Numbered from the stretch's first letter, positions 1-9,443 are shown. The stretch: DNA of 64,000 bases from Paenibacillus sp. URB8-2 (GCF_013393385.1 NZ_AP023239.1:3906001-3970000), one strand, 5' to 3'. Numbers and translations: made by a program. Notes: generated by a model not told the origin, from the letters alone.

Positions 1-846
1 GAAGAAACCGCGAATATTGGAGCGGGCGACCAAGGATTGATGTTTGGGTTCGCTACCAATGAAACACCGGAACTGATGCCGCTGCCTATCGCTCTATCCC
101 ACCGGATCGCGCGCCGTTTGTCTGAAGTCCGCAAGAACGGATTGCTGGACTATTTGCGTCCCGACGGAAAAACCCAAGTAACGATTGAATATCAAGACGG
201 CAAACCGAAACGTATCGACACCATCGTCGTATCCGCCCAGCATGCGGAAGAAATCTCTCTGGAGCAGATTCAAGCAGATATCAAAGAGCTTGTCATTCTG
301 CAGGTGGTACCGCGTGAGCTGCTTGATCAAGACACAAAATATTTTATTAACCCGACCGGGCGGTTCGTCATAGGCGGACCTCAAGGGGATGCCGGTCTGA
401 CCGGACGCAAAATTATTGTGGATACCTACGGCGGTTATGCCCGCCATGGCGGCGGCGCCTTCTCCGGCAAGGACCCGACGAAAGTGGACCGTTCCGGAGC
501 CTATGCCGCCCGTTATGTCGCTAAAAACATTGTAGCCGCTGGCCTCGCCGATACCTGCGAAATTCAGCTGGCCTATGCCATCGGGGTGGCAAATCCGGTG
601 TCGATCCATGTGGATACCTACGAGACAGGCCGGATTGGCGAAGACAAGCTGGTGGAGCTGATCCGCGCCAACTTCGATCTGCGCCCGGCAGGCATTATAG
701 CAATGCTGGACCTGCGCAAGCCGATTTACAAGCAAACCGCAGCCTATGGTCATTTTGGCCGGAAGGACCTGGATCTCCCTTGGGAGAGAACGGATAAATC
801 CGATCTTCTGAAATCCCAGGCAGGCCTGGAAGTATATCATACGTAA
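1..846 (+). CDS. metK: S-adenosylmethionine synthetase, 3' part (5' end outside window)
   Basis: Makes S-adenosylmethionine from methionine and ATP in the cytoplasm. The reading frame is open from base 1, so this is the C-terminal 281 residues of a protein usually near 400. The family signature [12 protein letters not shown] (residues 8-19 here) and the glycine-rich loop [16 protein letters not shown], which binds phosphate and metal, are both present. The frame ends at TAA (844-846) and a terminator follows about 30 bases on. An ATG at 40 lies inside the conserved core and is not the start. Confidence 0.97.
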   Translation, partial: EETANIGAGDQGLMFGFATNETPELMPLPIALSHRIARRLSEVRKNGLLDYLRPDGKTQVTIEYQDGKPKRIDTIVVSAQHAEEISLEQIQADIKELVILQVVPRELLDQDTKYFINPTGRFVIGGPQGDAGLTGRKIIVDTYGGYARHGGGAFSGKDPTKVDRSGAYAARYVAKNIVAAGLADTCEIQLAYAIGVANPVSIHVDTYETGRIGEDKLVELIRANFDLRPAGIIAMLDLRKPIYKQTAAYGHFGRKDLDLPWERTDKSDLLKSQAGLEVYHT

Positions 847-875
847 GAGTGGAATGGCTTGCCTTTGAAGTGAAG

Positions 876-934
876 ACACCCGCATATCAGCCGGACACCG
901 CATTCAGGTGTACGGAGGATAGCGGGTGTTTTTT
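876..934 (+). terminator. intrinsic terminator of metK
   Basis: An outer stem ACACCCGC (876-883) pairs with GCGGGTGT (922-929). It encloses a second hairpin (ccggacacc / ggtgtacgg) and is followed by a T run at 929-934. It lies just after metK on the same strand. Confidence 0.8.
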
Positions 935-1070
935 GACAAGCCCTGAAAAGTAATCTTTAAGTCGTTCGGCCAATAAGCGGTACCAGAAACGAAGTGTTAA
1001 CAAAAACAATTCTATTGTCAAAAAAGCCATTTAAGTGAATGTCTATAGTTATATAAATATATCAGCGGAT

Positions 1071-1178
1071 GAAGCTGTCCATCTGCATAAGCCATTAGTT
1101 CACATGTTCATAGAATATAGTATCTCACTATGAAGGAGTGAAAGAATAATGGCAGAGACTCTGGATTATGCTTCGAAT
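1071..1178. repeat. imperfect direct repeat, copy 1 (flanks the epimerase gene)
   Basis: About 108 bases, from gaagctgtcc to ctggattatgcttcgaat, recur at 2590-2697 with scattered substitutions. Each copy holds a start-like segment (GGAGTGAAAG, then ATG) reading M-A/V-E-T/I-L-D-Y-A-S-N before the two copies diverge. They look like duplicated 5' ends of a gene, with the body lost or replaced. Confidence 0.75.
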
Positions 1179-1203
1179 ATTAATTTATTCGTACATGCTT
1201 ACA

Positions 1204-1440
1204 ATACTGAAACATGAAAACATTAATATAATCTTTTGTGATCTTAATAATGCGGAGCAGCTAGTATATTTGATAGCGGATTGAGATATTGATGTGTTTT
1301 ATCATCATGCCTGGACTGGTGCGTTTGGATCAGGAAGGGCAGACTATAAGCTTCAAATAGAAAATGTATCCAATTCCTTGGAGTGTGCCAAGCAATCAAA
1401 GTTTATGGAATGTAAGAGATTCATTGCAATAGGTACGATC
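1204..1440 (+). pseudogene. fragment of a second NAD-dependent sugar epimerase
   Basis: Translating from 1204 gives ILKHENINIIFCDLNNAEQL, a TGA stop at about codon 28, then DVFYHHAWTGAFGSGRADY and onward to FIAIGTI. This aligns segment by segment with the intact epimerase next door (ILECDLSDL, YFFHLGWEGVYG, RFIGAGSI). It is therefore the middle of a paralogous short-chain dehydrogenase/epimerase with an in-frame stop and no start or C-terminus. It ends abruptly 20 bases before the next gene. Confidence 0.7.
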
Positions 1441-1462
1441 AAAGTGTGGGAGGCGATCTTTT

Positions 1463-2407
1463 GTGAAGAAAGCTATTGTCACGGGTGCAACTGGTTTTAT
1501 AGGGAGTTATCTTGTAAAAGAATTAATAAATAACGGATATAGAGTATTGGCGATTATTAGACCTAATTCAAATAATAGATACAGATTAGAAAATTTAAGT
1601 GATGTAAAGATTTTAGAATGTGACTTATCTGATCTGAAAAATGCTGGGAAAAACATTAATGAAAACTATGATTATTTTTTTCATCTAGGTTGGGAAGGAG
1701 TCTACGGTGAAAATCAATCTAATTATATTGTGCAAATAAGAAATATTGAGTACGCTCTCGATGCTATGGAATTAGCAAATAAAACAAACTGCACACGTTT
1801 CATAGGAGCTGGAAGTATCCAGGAAAAAGAATGTTTAGTTGAAATGCAGAAAAGCCAAGAGGTTACTAATCAGGGAAACGCATATAAAACAGCAAAATTG
1901 GCAAGCCATTTTTATTGTAAGTTAAAAGCAAATAAAGCTAAGATAGACTTTTTTTGGCCGCTTCTTACCAATACTTATGGTGTTGGTGAAACCTCAAGTC
2001 GATTAATAAACAGTGTCATACAAAAACTAATCAATGGCGAGGAACCGACCTTAACAAAAGGAGAGCATTTATATAATTTTATCTACATCACTGACGCTGT
2101 AAGAGCCTATAGGATTATTGCAGAGAGGGGAATTAGTTATAATGATTATATAATTGGAAGTGAGAGGGTTATACCTTTGAAAGAGTATTTAGAGGAATTA
2201 AAAGATGTCGTAAATCCCAATCTCACTCTAGGTTTTGGAAAACATATTTATAATGGAGTTTATATGACTAAGAAAGATCTTTATAATAAAAATTTATATA
2301 CAGACACTGGGTATAAAACTAATGTGCCATTCAAAGTGGGAGTAAAGATGACTGCTGACTGGCAAAGGAGAGAATTAACTGGCTCAAAAAAGATATCCCT
2401 GCCTTAA
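1463..2407 (+). CDS. NAD-dependent epimerase/dehydratase family protein
   Basis: A 314-residue extended short-chain dehydrogenase, probably acting on a nucleotide sugar for a surface glycan. The N-terminal Rossmann motif TGATGFIG (7-14) binds NAD(P). A serine in GAGS (near 118) and Y141-x3-K145 (YKTAK) are the catalytic residues. GTG start at 1463, with GGAGG nine bases upstream. Substrate specificity cannot be read. The gene is clearly more AT-rich than its surroundings, sits between direct repeats and adjoins a decayed paralogue, which suggests transfer or rearrangement of a surface-sugar cassette. Confidence 0.85.
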   Translation: MKKAIVTGATGFIGSYLVKELINNGYRVLAIIRPNSNNRYRLENLSDVKILECDLSDLKNAGKNINENYDYFFHLGWEGVYGENQSNYIVQIRNIEYALDAMELANKTNCTRFIGAGSIQEKECLVEMQKSQEVTNQGNAYKTAKLASHFYCKLKANKAKIDFFWPLLTNTYGVGETSSRLINSVIQKLINGEEPTLTKGEHLYNFIYITDAVRAYRIIAERGISYNDYIIGSERVIPLKEYLEELKDVVNPNLTLGFGKHIYNGVYMTKKDLYNKNLYTDTGYKTNVPFKVGVKMTADWQRRELTGSKKISLP

Positions 2408-2589
2408 GTGCCTCCCACCAATTCTCTGCTACCTCGAACTCGTTTGCGTTTGGGTAATCCCCCCACTTCCACATTATATCCCATACATCCTCGGCCATTT
2501 GGCGGCTCTCTCAATAGCGTCATCCACCAATTTCTTTAGCCTATCTGTAAGTAAAACGCAATCATATCTCTCGTTTAACTCAAGTTATT

Positions 2590-2697
2590 GAAGCTGTACA
2601 TCTGCACAAGCCATTAGCTCAGTTGTTCATAGAATATAGTATCTCTAAATGATGGAGTGAAAGACCAATGGTAGAGATTCTGGATTATGCTTCGAAT
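2590..2697. repeat. imperfect direct repeat, copy 2
   Basis: Partner of the repeat at 1071-1178. It reads ATGGTAGAGATTCTGG... as a short frame (MVEILDYASN...) that stops 15 codons later at TAG, just before the Shine-Dalgarno of the first glycosyltransferase. The preceding 180 bases (2408-2589) hold no gene I can recognise; the minus strand has short coding-like patches only. Confidence 0.7.
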
Positions 2698-2749
2698 GTG
2701 CCAACACTGCTATATCAATAGGCTCCCAGAACAAGGAGGCTCGTCCAAT

Positions 2750-3598
2750 ATGATTATAGGAACGGTAGTCAATGCTTCAGGATTACCCCAAGCGAAGCTG
2801 ATGGCGGCTTCTGTAAAGCGGATTATGCCTGAGACAACCATAGTAGTCTGCCTAGTGGAACGATACCCGGTAGAACCGCTTCCAGATATTGACTGGATTT
2901 TTACGGCCAAGGATATTTCGGCTTATATCGGGTTCCACGATTTTGAAGGGTATATGTTTAAGTTTAACTCCCTCCAATGCGCCACGGCGATGAAAGGACA
3001 ACTGTTAAGCTATTTGCTCAAAGCCTTTCCGGAGGAGGAGCAGATTGTGTATCTCGATCCGGAGATGTATGCATTCAAGCCGTTCAGTGAAATATGGGCC
3101 ATGCTTACCTATTATGATGTTGTGCTGACTCCCCATCATCTTGAGCCCTCTGACCCTTGGGATTGCTCCCGCGAGATTGGGACGCTGCAGGACGGGACCT
3201 TTAACAGCGCGCTGGTAGGCGTTAGAAACAGCGACGGGGGACGTCATTTTGCGGACTGGTGGGTGAAGATGACTTCAGGTGATTTTTACGGACAGCCGAA
3301 AGGGTTGTATATCGACCAGCCTTATCTGAACTTCGTTCCCACTTTTTTTCATACAGGCATTCTTCGTCATCCCGGCTACAATATGGCATTCTGGAACCTG
3401 CATGAACGCTGCAGAGAACTCTACTGGGTAGAGGATCAGTATTATTTGACCGACTGGACTCTGCTTCACTGCGTAAACTTCAACAATACGGCCGGGCTGC
3501 TGGACAGCTGTATGAACGCCTTCATTCCAGACAACTGGGTTTATGCCCAAATGTGGAAGAACTACAAGCAGGATCTGGAAGCGTTGCAGAAAATCTGA
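2750..3598 (+). CDS. putative GT-A type glycosyltransferase 1
   Basis: 282 residues, not recognised as a named enzyme. The ATG at 2750 follows AAGGAGG by ten bases; an upstream in-frame start at 2687 lies in the repeat and lacks such a site. The layout resembles nucleotide-sugar transferases: an N-terminal nucleotide-binding-like half, then YLDPEMYAF (D103-P-E105) where a DxD metal motif is expected, and a C-terminal HPGYNMAFWNLHER segment shared with the downstream gene. No signal peptide or membrane segment. The central motif is DPE rather than DxD, so activity may differ from that of the neighbour. Probably co-transcribed with the next gene. Confidence 0.6.
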   Translation: MIIGTVVNASGLPQAKLMAASVKRIMPETTIVVCLVERYPVEPLPDIDWIFTAKDISAYIGFHDFEGYMFKFNSLQCATAMKGQLLSYLLKAFPEEEQIVYLDPEMYAFKPFSEIWAMLTYYDVVLTPHHLEPSDPWDCSREIGTLQDGTFNSALVGVRNSDGGRHFADWWVKMTSGDFYGQPKGLYIDQPYLNFVPTFFHTGILRHPGYNMAFWNLHERCRELYWVEDQYYLTDWTLLHCVNFNNTAGLLDSCMNAFIPDNWVYAQMWKNYKQDLEALQKI

Positions 3599-3624
3599 TT
3601 ACCGAATGAAGAGGAGGACTCGTC

Positions 3625-4542
3625 ATGATCATCTGCTCGGCGACTTGTGCAGACAATCTGCATGAGGCTAAAGTGATGGCAAGAATGGCAAAAGTTCAAA
3701 TGCCATATGCCCGGGTTGTCATATGTCTGTTGGAGAGGTCGATGCATCCGGCAGCGCTTAGCGTTCCATGGTTCGACGAAGTCATTCTGGCCAAGGATAT
3801 GGGAATCCCCGAATTTGAAACCAATATTCTAAAATATAGACTTTTTGAAGCGGTAACCTCCATTAAACCGGCTTTTCTCCATTTTCTGTTTGCCCGTTAT
3901 CCGGATGAACTCAACATCGTATTCATGGATACGGATGTCATCCCTTACGCTCCATTCGACGATCTGCTGTTTGCCCTGGAATATCATAACATCTTGCTGT
4001 TGCCTCACCTGCTCGAGCCGTGCAGAGATCCGTGGAGCTATTTATGGGTGGGCGTCTTTAACGCCGGCATGATGGCGCTTCGGCGGTCGGAGGAAACCAT
4101 GCGTTTTCTGGAATGGTGGGGACAGCGGCTGTACCATTACGGGTTTTACGAAGCACCCTTTTATTGTGATCAGAAATGGATCGATCTCGCGCCGGCTTTC
4201 TTTAACGTTACAGTATGGGATCACCCGGGGTACAATGTCGCCTACTGGAATCTGCACGAGTCCAGCCGGAAGATCATTTCGGCCGGGGAAGGGCAGTATT
4301 GGCTTGAAGGCGGCCTTCCATTCGTCTGCTTTCACTATTCCGGATTAAACAGGGCTCTGCAGTACCATTTGGAGATATGGTTTCCCGATCATTCGTATAC
4401 GCTGTATGAGTTGATCCGGCTCTTTCAGGAAGAACTGTGGGTTATGGGGAAAGAGGTGTTTTCCCAGATCCCCTGGAGCTATGACTATCACCTGGATGGC
4501 ACTCTTATTACCGCGGAAGAGAGAAATAGCTATCGCTGCTGA
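3625..4542 (+). CDS. putative GT-A type glycosyltransferase 2
   Basis: 305 residues, paralogous to the preceding gene and 26 bases after it, with GAGGAGG before the ATG. It keeps a canonical metal motif in FMDTDVIPY (D102-T-D104). It also has the shared tail HPGYNVAYWNLHES and a tryptophan-rich C-terminus. Likely cytoplasmic transfer of a sugar from a nucleotide donor, with acceptor unknown. The pair forms a two-gene unit closed by a terminator at 4601-4644. Confidence 0.65.
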   Translation: MIICSATCADNLHEAKVMARMAKVQMPYARVVICLLERSMHPAALSVPWFDEVILAKDMGIPEFETNILKYRLFEAVTSIKPAFLHFLFARYPDELNIVFMDTDVIPYAPFDDLLFALEYHNILLLPHLLEPCRDPWSYLWVGVFNAGMMALRRSEETMRFLEWWGQRLYHYGFYEAPFYCDQKWIDLAPAFFNVTVWDHPGYNVAYWNLHESSRKIISAGEGQYWLEGGLPFVCFHYSGLNRALQYHLEIWFPDHSYTLYELIRLFQEELWVMGKEVFSQIPWSYDYHLDGTLITAEERNSYRC

Positions 4543-4600
4543 ATTTAGTTAGCTTTGGTACAGCCTGAACCATGAGTTGAATAGGCTTATTTTTATAAAA

Positions 4601-4644
4601 AAGATCGCAAGGCTCCCATTTTTTCATGTGACCTGTGCGATCTT
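4601..4644. terminator. intrinsic terminator after the glycosyltransferase pair
   Basis: aagatcgcaagg (4601-4612) pairs with cctgtgcgatctt (4632-4644). It lies 60 bases after the second glycosyltransferase and just outside the left end of the tRNA-Leu island. Confidence 0.6.
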
Positions 4645-4746
4645 CTGTTGTTATTCCCCCTGGAAAACGAAAAAAGAAGAGAGCTCGATAATAAACTCTC
4701 TCCCAAACTGTTTCAAAACAAGATTTTTTGAAAAACCCTTAAAAAC

Positions 4747-4831
4747 CAAGAATGCCGAGGACCGGGATCGAACCGGTACGGTAGTCACCTACCGCAGGAT
4801 TTTAAGTCCTGTGCGTCTGCCAATTCCGCCA
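4747..4831. repeat. attachment-site copy, left end of island
   Basis: 85 bases identical to 18575-18659, read as the 3' part of tRNA-Leu plus six bases beyond its 3' end. Weaker similarity (two mismatches, from about 4733) continues further downstream of the tRNA 3' end, as expected if this side is the original flank. Confidence 0.9.
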
Positions 4832-4836
4832 AACCC
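4753..4836 (-). pseudogene. truncated tRNA-Leu(UAA) remnant
   Basis: Carries the anticodon, variable and T arms of the intact tRNA at 18581-18666. Where the 5' acceptor strand GCCGGGG should be, it has unrelated sequence (AAGGGTT region) that cannot pair with CCTCGGC. It is therefore the leftover half of an integration event rather than a working tRNA. Confidence 0.85.
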
Positions 4837-4879
4837 TTGCTATGAGTGCACTTTTAGCTATCTGTTCGATGTGAGCTCA

Positions 4880-4920
4880 ACAGGATTCTTTAATAATGAA
4901 ATACAGAAAATCCTGTGTGC
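4880..4920. repeat. candidate integrase arm sites, left end
   Basis: An inverted pair: ACAGGATTC (4880-4888) and AATCCTGTGTGC (4909-4920). The same 12-mer occurs inverted at the right end (gcacacaggatt, 18509-18520), where it is again paired with an opposed copy. Short repeated motifs just inside both ends of a tyrosine-recombinase element are typical of arm-type integrase or excisionase sites. Confidence 0.5.
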
Positions 4921-5099
4921 TACTCTCAGTATAACATAAAAAAATGTAGAACACCAATTCCCATTTTATATACATATAATGTAATAGATAAATCTGCATA
5001 TACAAGGATTACTGTTAGGAGAGTCTGATTATCTTCTGTCGCTGACCTAAAGTGAAGCCTACATAGTATTTCCCACTACTCACTGTTTATGCGAAATAA

Positions 5100-7436
5100 T
5101 TAATCGAGCTCCAAAAGAAGTTTCTCCAGACTATCAAATGTTTTTTCTTTTATTCCGCCAATTTTTTTGCGTATTAAAGTAAAACCATTTCTGTCGCCAC
5201 TTTTAGCCCAAGTATCGCCATTCTTTTCATACTTGCCCTCTAATATCAGGGCGACTCTAACTCCAAGTTCGTTAATATCTAAGAGTTTTGTTGATATTGC
5301 CGCTTCCAGTAAATGCTTTCCCTTAGGGTCAATGACCCAAATACTCTTATTCGACCAAAAGATAAAATCTGGCATGAAATTCGCACTATCAGCTCCATAA
5401 AATGGAATAGGGATATTAAATCCAACTGATGTACTAGGGTTCCTTGTCCAATGTTTTCCTGTTCGATCGAGAGCTTCTGCGACACTAACTTCAAAGGGAT
5501 TCAGACCATTGTACTCGTTATGGACTGAATTTTTAAATTCGCGCACTTTATATCTTTCTTCTCTTAGAGTACCTACTCCCATTATATTAGGTGTAATTAA
5601 TCTAAACGAAGGAACTGTATAAGTTTCAATATCCAAACCTAATATCTCAATATTCTCCTCCAATTCCTTTTTTATTATAGGAATTAAGGAAGAGAGTGTA
5701 ATTAAAGCAGATGAACCCCATTGAATCTTTTGAGTCATTTTCGGATTAATTTGAAGGTCATGCGTAAATATATTCCCTGTACTATTTACAATTCTCGAGT
5801 CAATTCTCTGAAGTTGGGAAGAAACATACTCCCAAACTGTTATACTGTCACTATACTCTTTCTCCTCCTCACGACGAAGATAATCAAGTTCGCCTTTAGC
5901 TACCTCAAGAACCCTAGTTATAATATTTCCCTTAGCTCTGCATTCACTATCTGCGAAAAGCGGAACATACTTCAAAACAATACTGTCGTTATCTTTAGGT
6001 TTGCCACCAGTCATAAATATTTTTGGAACATGAGCAACTATAGCAGGAGCAACTTCTCTACTTTTCGGTAAAGGAAGATCATCTTTAATAATCAGTACTT
6101 CATGCCCTTCAATTTCCATTTCTTTTTGAGTCCTCTCTATAAGCAGGGCAAATTCCTCATCAGCAATATTAAAATAGAAATATGCAGAGTTCAAATCAGG
6201 ATCTTCAAAAAGTTCTGCATTAGGCTGTCTAATAAATCTACCTATTTTTTGAACCATATCGGTATGCGAGCGTCCACGATCATCTATGTAAGCAACGTAG
6301 GCTAGAGGTTCATCCCAGCCTTCTCTAAGAGTCAAATTCCAAATTATATGAGAATAGTTACCATTACGTAATATTTCTGGTGATCTCTCTTGTGGCTTTT
6401 TCCCTGTATATGTGTCATTTAGCCCATTCAATGATCCAAATCTGTCAACTGCGATATCTTTAGCACCGTTTAAATGAACAGCAATCTTGCTTTTTGGAAC
6501 ACCTAACTTCACCAATGACTCCCAGACATCGATTCCTCTTGACGAACTATTCACAATACAACACATTATTGGCGAAAGTTTCTCGCGTTCCAGCTTTATA
6601 GACAATTCCTCATATTTCACCTGTGCATCTTGAATAGCACTATCAGTAGAAGTATTACACTCTGTAAAATAAAGTCTTCTTTTTAGTAACCCTGCATCTA
6701 CAACTTGTCTTGTTGGCACAGCAACAGTTCGCTCTTTGAGAGCAAACTCTCGTTCTTCTTGATTGTTTCCAGGCAACAAATAGGCAAGGTCAGGAGGAAA
6801 TGAACTAGCTGATGCCAAGACAAAAGCAATTGGATTTAAATCTGCTAATCTGCGAAACTGTTCAACTGTAGCTCCATGTCCTTCATCATAAAATACATAA
6901 AGCTTACGTCTTCTGGATTCTTCAAGTTGTCCATACACATCAAATTTCGACAGCATTTCCCATCTTGAGGTTTTCCCATAAACTCCTGTTTTATGAATCT
7001 TCAATGCATCTCCATCCTGATTAAAAGAGGCTACGGTGGCAAGTAAAATAGTTAATCCAGAGGTTGAAGATAAGATATTGTTCCAATCAAAAGTACTCAT
7101 TTCATTTAACAAGAAAACTTCAGTATTGGGAGGTAACAAATCAGCGTACTTTCCACCTGGTCTTAAATTGTTGAATGTTTGTGAAATAACAGCCCCTCTT
7201 GATGTAGTCCACAATATAATCCCATTCTTTATCTGACTTGCAGACAATGCTAGTATGGGGGTTTTTCCAGCTCCAGTAATAGCCTTAAGTCTACATACTA
7301 CGGGTTCAAGTTCACCACTCGTTCTATTATAGAGAGGCTTCAATTTATTTGACGGATAACTGCTAACGAGTCCAGCTAGATCAGAGGCCGCATTTATTTG
7401 AAAAGGCTTGAGTTTATCAATTGTGATCAAGCTCAT
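5100..7436 (-). CDS. res: type III restriction enzyme Res subunit (DEAD-like helicase/endonuclease)
   Basis: 778 residues. The N-terminal half is a superfamily 2 translocase: Walker A TGAGKT (54-59) and motif II DEGH (184-187), with helicase motifs continuing to about 430 (HIIWNLTLREGWDEP, QKIGRFIRQP). The C-terminus carries a PD-(D/E)XK nuclease motif, PD at 689-690 and D703-P-K705 (WVIDPKGK). In type III systems Res cuts only in complex with Mod after ATP-driven communication between inversely oriented sites. The ATG overlaps the mod stop by four bases (7433-7436), so the two are translationally coupled. All expected catalytic residues are present. Confidence 0.92.
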   Translation of the reverse strand: MSLITIDKLKPFQINAASDLAGLVSSYPSNKLKPLYNRTSGELEPVVCRLKAITGAGKTPILALSASQIKNGIILWTTSRGAVISQTFNNLRPGGKYADLLPPNTEVFLLNEMSTFDWNNILSSTSGLTILLATVASFNQDGDALKIHKTGVYGKTSRWEMLSKFDVYGQLEESRRRKLYVFYDEGHGATVEQFRRLADLNPIAFVLASASSFPPDLAYLLPGNNQEEREFALKERTVAVPTRQVVDAGLLKRRLYFTECNTSTDSAIQDAQVKYEELSIKLEREKLSPIMCCIVNSSSRGIDVWESLVKLGVPKSKIAVHLNGAKDIAVDRFGSLNGLNDTYTGKKPQERSPEILRNGNYSHIIWNLTLREGWDEPLAYVAYIDDRGRSHTDMVQKIGRFIRQPNAELFEDPDLNSAYFYFNIADEEFALLIERTQKEMEIEGHEVLIIKDDLPLPKSREVAPAIVAHVPKIFMTGGKPKDNDSIVLKYVPLFADSECRAKGNIITRVLEVAKGELDYLRREEEKEYSDSITVWEYVSSQLQRIDSRIVNSTGNIFTHDLQINPKMTQKIQWGSSALITLSSLIPIIKKELEENIEILGLDIETYTVPSFRLITPNIMGVGTLREERYKVREFKNSVHNEYNGLNPFEVSVAEALDRTGKHWTRNPSTSVGFNIPIPFYGADSANFMPDFIFWSNKSIWVIDPKGKHLLEAAISTKLLDINELGVRVALILEGKYEKNGDTWAKSGDRNGFTLIRKKIGGIKEKTFDSLEKLLLELD

Positions 7437-9352
7437 TCTTCAGTAACTCCTTCTTCTTCAAGAGATAGAATACCAAGTTTAGCTAAAATAGCATCTGGAA
7501 TTTGATGAAACCGATATATATGATCCGCGAACGGACCTTCATTAGCTCCCGCATAAACATGGATTGGCTTTGAACAACCTATTGCTTCTGCTTCTGATAA
7601 AATTGCTTTTAGTACTTCAATGGTTAACGTCCTTCCTTCTTTACCAGCTTCCCAAACCAAAGCGATTCCCATTCCCGATCTAGTGTGACCAATTAAGTAT
7701 CTACAACCCTGAACTCTACAATCTATTCGATTAGACTCCTCATCAGCAACCTGCAAAATAACATCCGAAAGACTCTCTCTATTCGAGGCCATTATTTCCT
7801 CTTTAGTGATTGCCTTGTCGGCTTTAAAAAAAGTGAAACCAGAATCATATGTTTCATGTTGCTTTCCATCGGCCCAATTTCCCGAAATCACCCTTCTTAG
7901 CCGTTCTGCAGTCAGACTGTCAGTGTATTCCTTTTGCTTATAAATGGAATTTTTCCCGACATATCCGCCTTCAATTAAAATAAATCTTCTGTTACCCCCG
8001 TCCTCTTGGTTCATATCCAAAACTGAATGCCCCGTAGTCCCTGATCCCGCATACGGATCTAAAATGATGCTGTTTTTATCATTCCATGTAACCAAGTTAA
8101 ATAATTTGCTTAGAATAGTAGGATCTTTAGGATTCTTGAAAGCTTCGTTGCCAAATATCTTTTTTATCTGCATAACAGAACCACGGGAATCCTTTGTAAT
8201 AACTGATGTAAAGACATCCTTTTCTCTACCCTCAAACAAATATTTTTTAATCTTAGGCGTTCCTTTATCAACTTTTTTCCAAATTACTCTATCATCATTT
8301 ATTAACTTTTGAAATTCTTCTGGACTGGAGATAATCCATCCTTTTGGAGGCTTCCTTACTGGATTCTTAGTATCAGGATGAAAAATATCATAATCAGGTC
8401 CACCACCGCCTGGCCATGAAGGATCATCTTCTTTAAAGGGACCTAGTTCGGAGGATTTACTATCAACCCCTACATATTGTCTAACTGTCCAAAGAGGATT
8501 TTCTTTTTTTATTCCTTTTACAAACATTTTCAGACCCTCTGAGATAGAACTATAATCATCCTCAAACTCTTGCTGTAGACGATTGAATTCTTCCATAAAT
8601 GATTCAAGTCCTGGTTTTATCACTCGCCATTTCCCTTTAATTTTCGCCTTTGCGTCAAGCTCATTTACATTATTTGCCCAAACCAACATATATTCATGTC
8701 CCTCGGAAAAATATGTTGTATCATTCTTTCGTGATCTTTCCCATATTAAAGTTGACAACCTATTTTGTGGTTTGAAGATTTCTTCCATTAGCAGCCAAAG
8801 TCTAGGCAACTCATGTTCATCAATTGAAGCAATTATTACACCTGTTTGCTTAAGCAATTTTTTCGCTGCCCAAAGTCGTGGTGCCATATGATTAATCCAT
8901 TTAGTATGTCGATTCGGATCATCAAGAGAGACTAGTTCGGCAGTACGCCCTACTTCTTTCCTTTTTTGTTTCACTTCATTTTTATTAAGTAAGTAATCGT
9001 CATTATATGGAAAAGAATCATTTCCAGTATTATAAGGCGGATCGAGATAAATTACATCTATTTTGCCACGGTAATCTTTCAAAAGTGACGTCATTACTGA
9101 TAAATTCTCACCATCAATAATTAAATTATCTGATTTGTTTGGTGAAAATGATTTTTTTTGTATCGGAACTAGCTTGACAGGTTGTATTTTATCAGCAAGA
9201 AATTTTTGTCTACCTCGCCATTGTAAAGAGGAGTCCAAATTATCTTCACTTGAGATAGAAGAAAAAATCTTTCCTAATTTAATTTCTTCATCTTTGTCAA
9301 TGAGCAAACGTATTAATTCCTCTTTATCTAAATCTCCATAAAATGAATCCAT
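7433..9352 (-). CDS. mod: type III DNA adenine methyltransferase Mod subunit
   Basis: 639 residues. The catalytic motif DPPY (104-107, in VIYLDPPYNTG) comes before the SAM-binding motif LDPYAGSGTTG (near 435). This is the beta-class order typical of type III Mod proteins and some solitary N6-adenine or N4-cytosine enzymes. The middle third (about 200-400) is the variable region where target recognition normally lies. Mod modifies host DNA and supplies specificity to Res, which follows in the same operon with a four-base overlap. No simple sequence repeat suggesting phase variation was seen in the N-terminal part. The recognition sequence cannot be deduced. Confidence 0.92.
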   Translation of the reverse strand: MDSFYGDLDKEELIRLLIDKDEEIKLGKIFSSISSEDNLDSSLQWRGRQKFLADKIQPVKLVPIQKKSFSPNKSDNLIIDGENLSVMTSLLKDYRGKIDVIYLDPPYNTGNDSFPYNDDYLLNKNEVKQKRKEVGRTAELVSLDDPNRHTKWINHMAPRLWAAKKLLKQTGVIIASIDEHELPRLWLLMEEIFKPQNRLSTLIWERSRKNDTTYFSEGHEYMLVWANNVNELDAKAKIKGKWRVIKPGLESFMEEFNRLQQEFEDDYSSISEGLKMFVKGIKKENPLWTVRQYVGVDSKSSELGPFKEDDPSWPGGGGPDYDIFHPDTKNPVRKPPKGWIISSPEEFQKLINDDRVIWKKVDKGTPKIKKYLFEGREKDVFTSVITKDSRGSVMQIKKIFGNEAFKNPKDPTILSKLFNLVTWNDKNSIILDPYAGSGTTGHSVLDMNQEDGGNRRFILIEGGYVGKNSIYKQKEYTDSLTAERLRRVISGNWADGKQHETYDSGFTFFKADKAITKEEIMASNRESLSDVILQVADEESNRIDCRVQGCRYLIGHTRSGMGIALVWEAGKEGRTLTIEVLKAILSEAEAIGCSKPIHVYAGANEGPFADHIYRFHQIPDAILAKLGILSLEEEGVTEE

Positions 9353-9443
9353 ATATAAACCTCCAAATTTACTTGTGTGACAATCATGTAGTTAACAGGT
9401 TAGACCTAGAATGCAGCGAGAGGTTCTCTCTCCTCACTGCTGT

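Noticed and set aside
1294..1533. 79-residue protein spanning the start of the epimerase gene
   Set aside because: The first 49 codons are the tail of a broken epimerase frame; the remainder is out-of-frame reading of the intact gene.
4753..4836. Left tRNA-Leu copy as a second functional tRNA
   Set aside because: Its 5' acceptor strand cannot pair with the 3' strand, and it has no promoter of its own.
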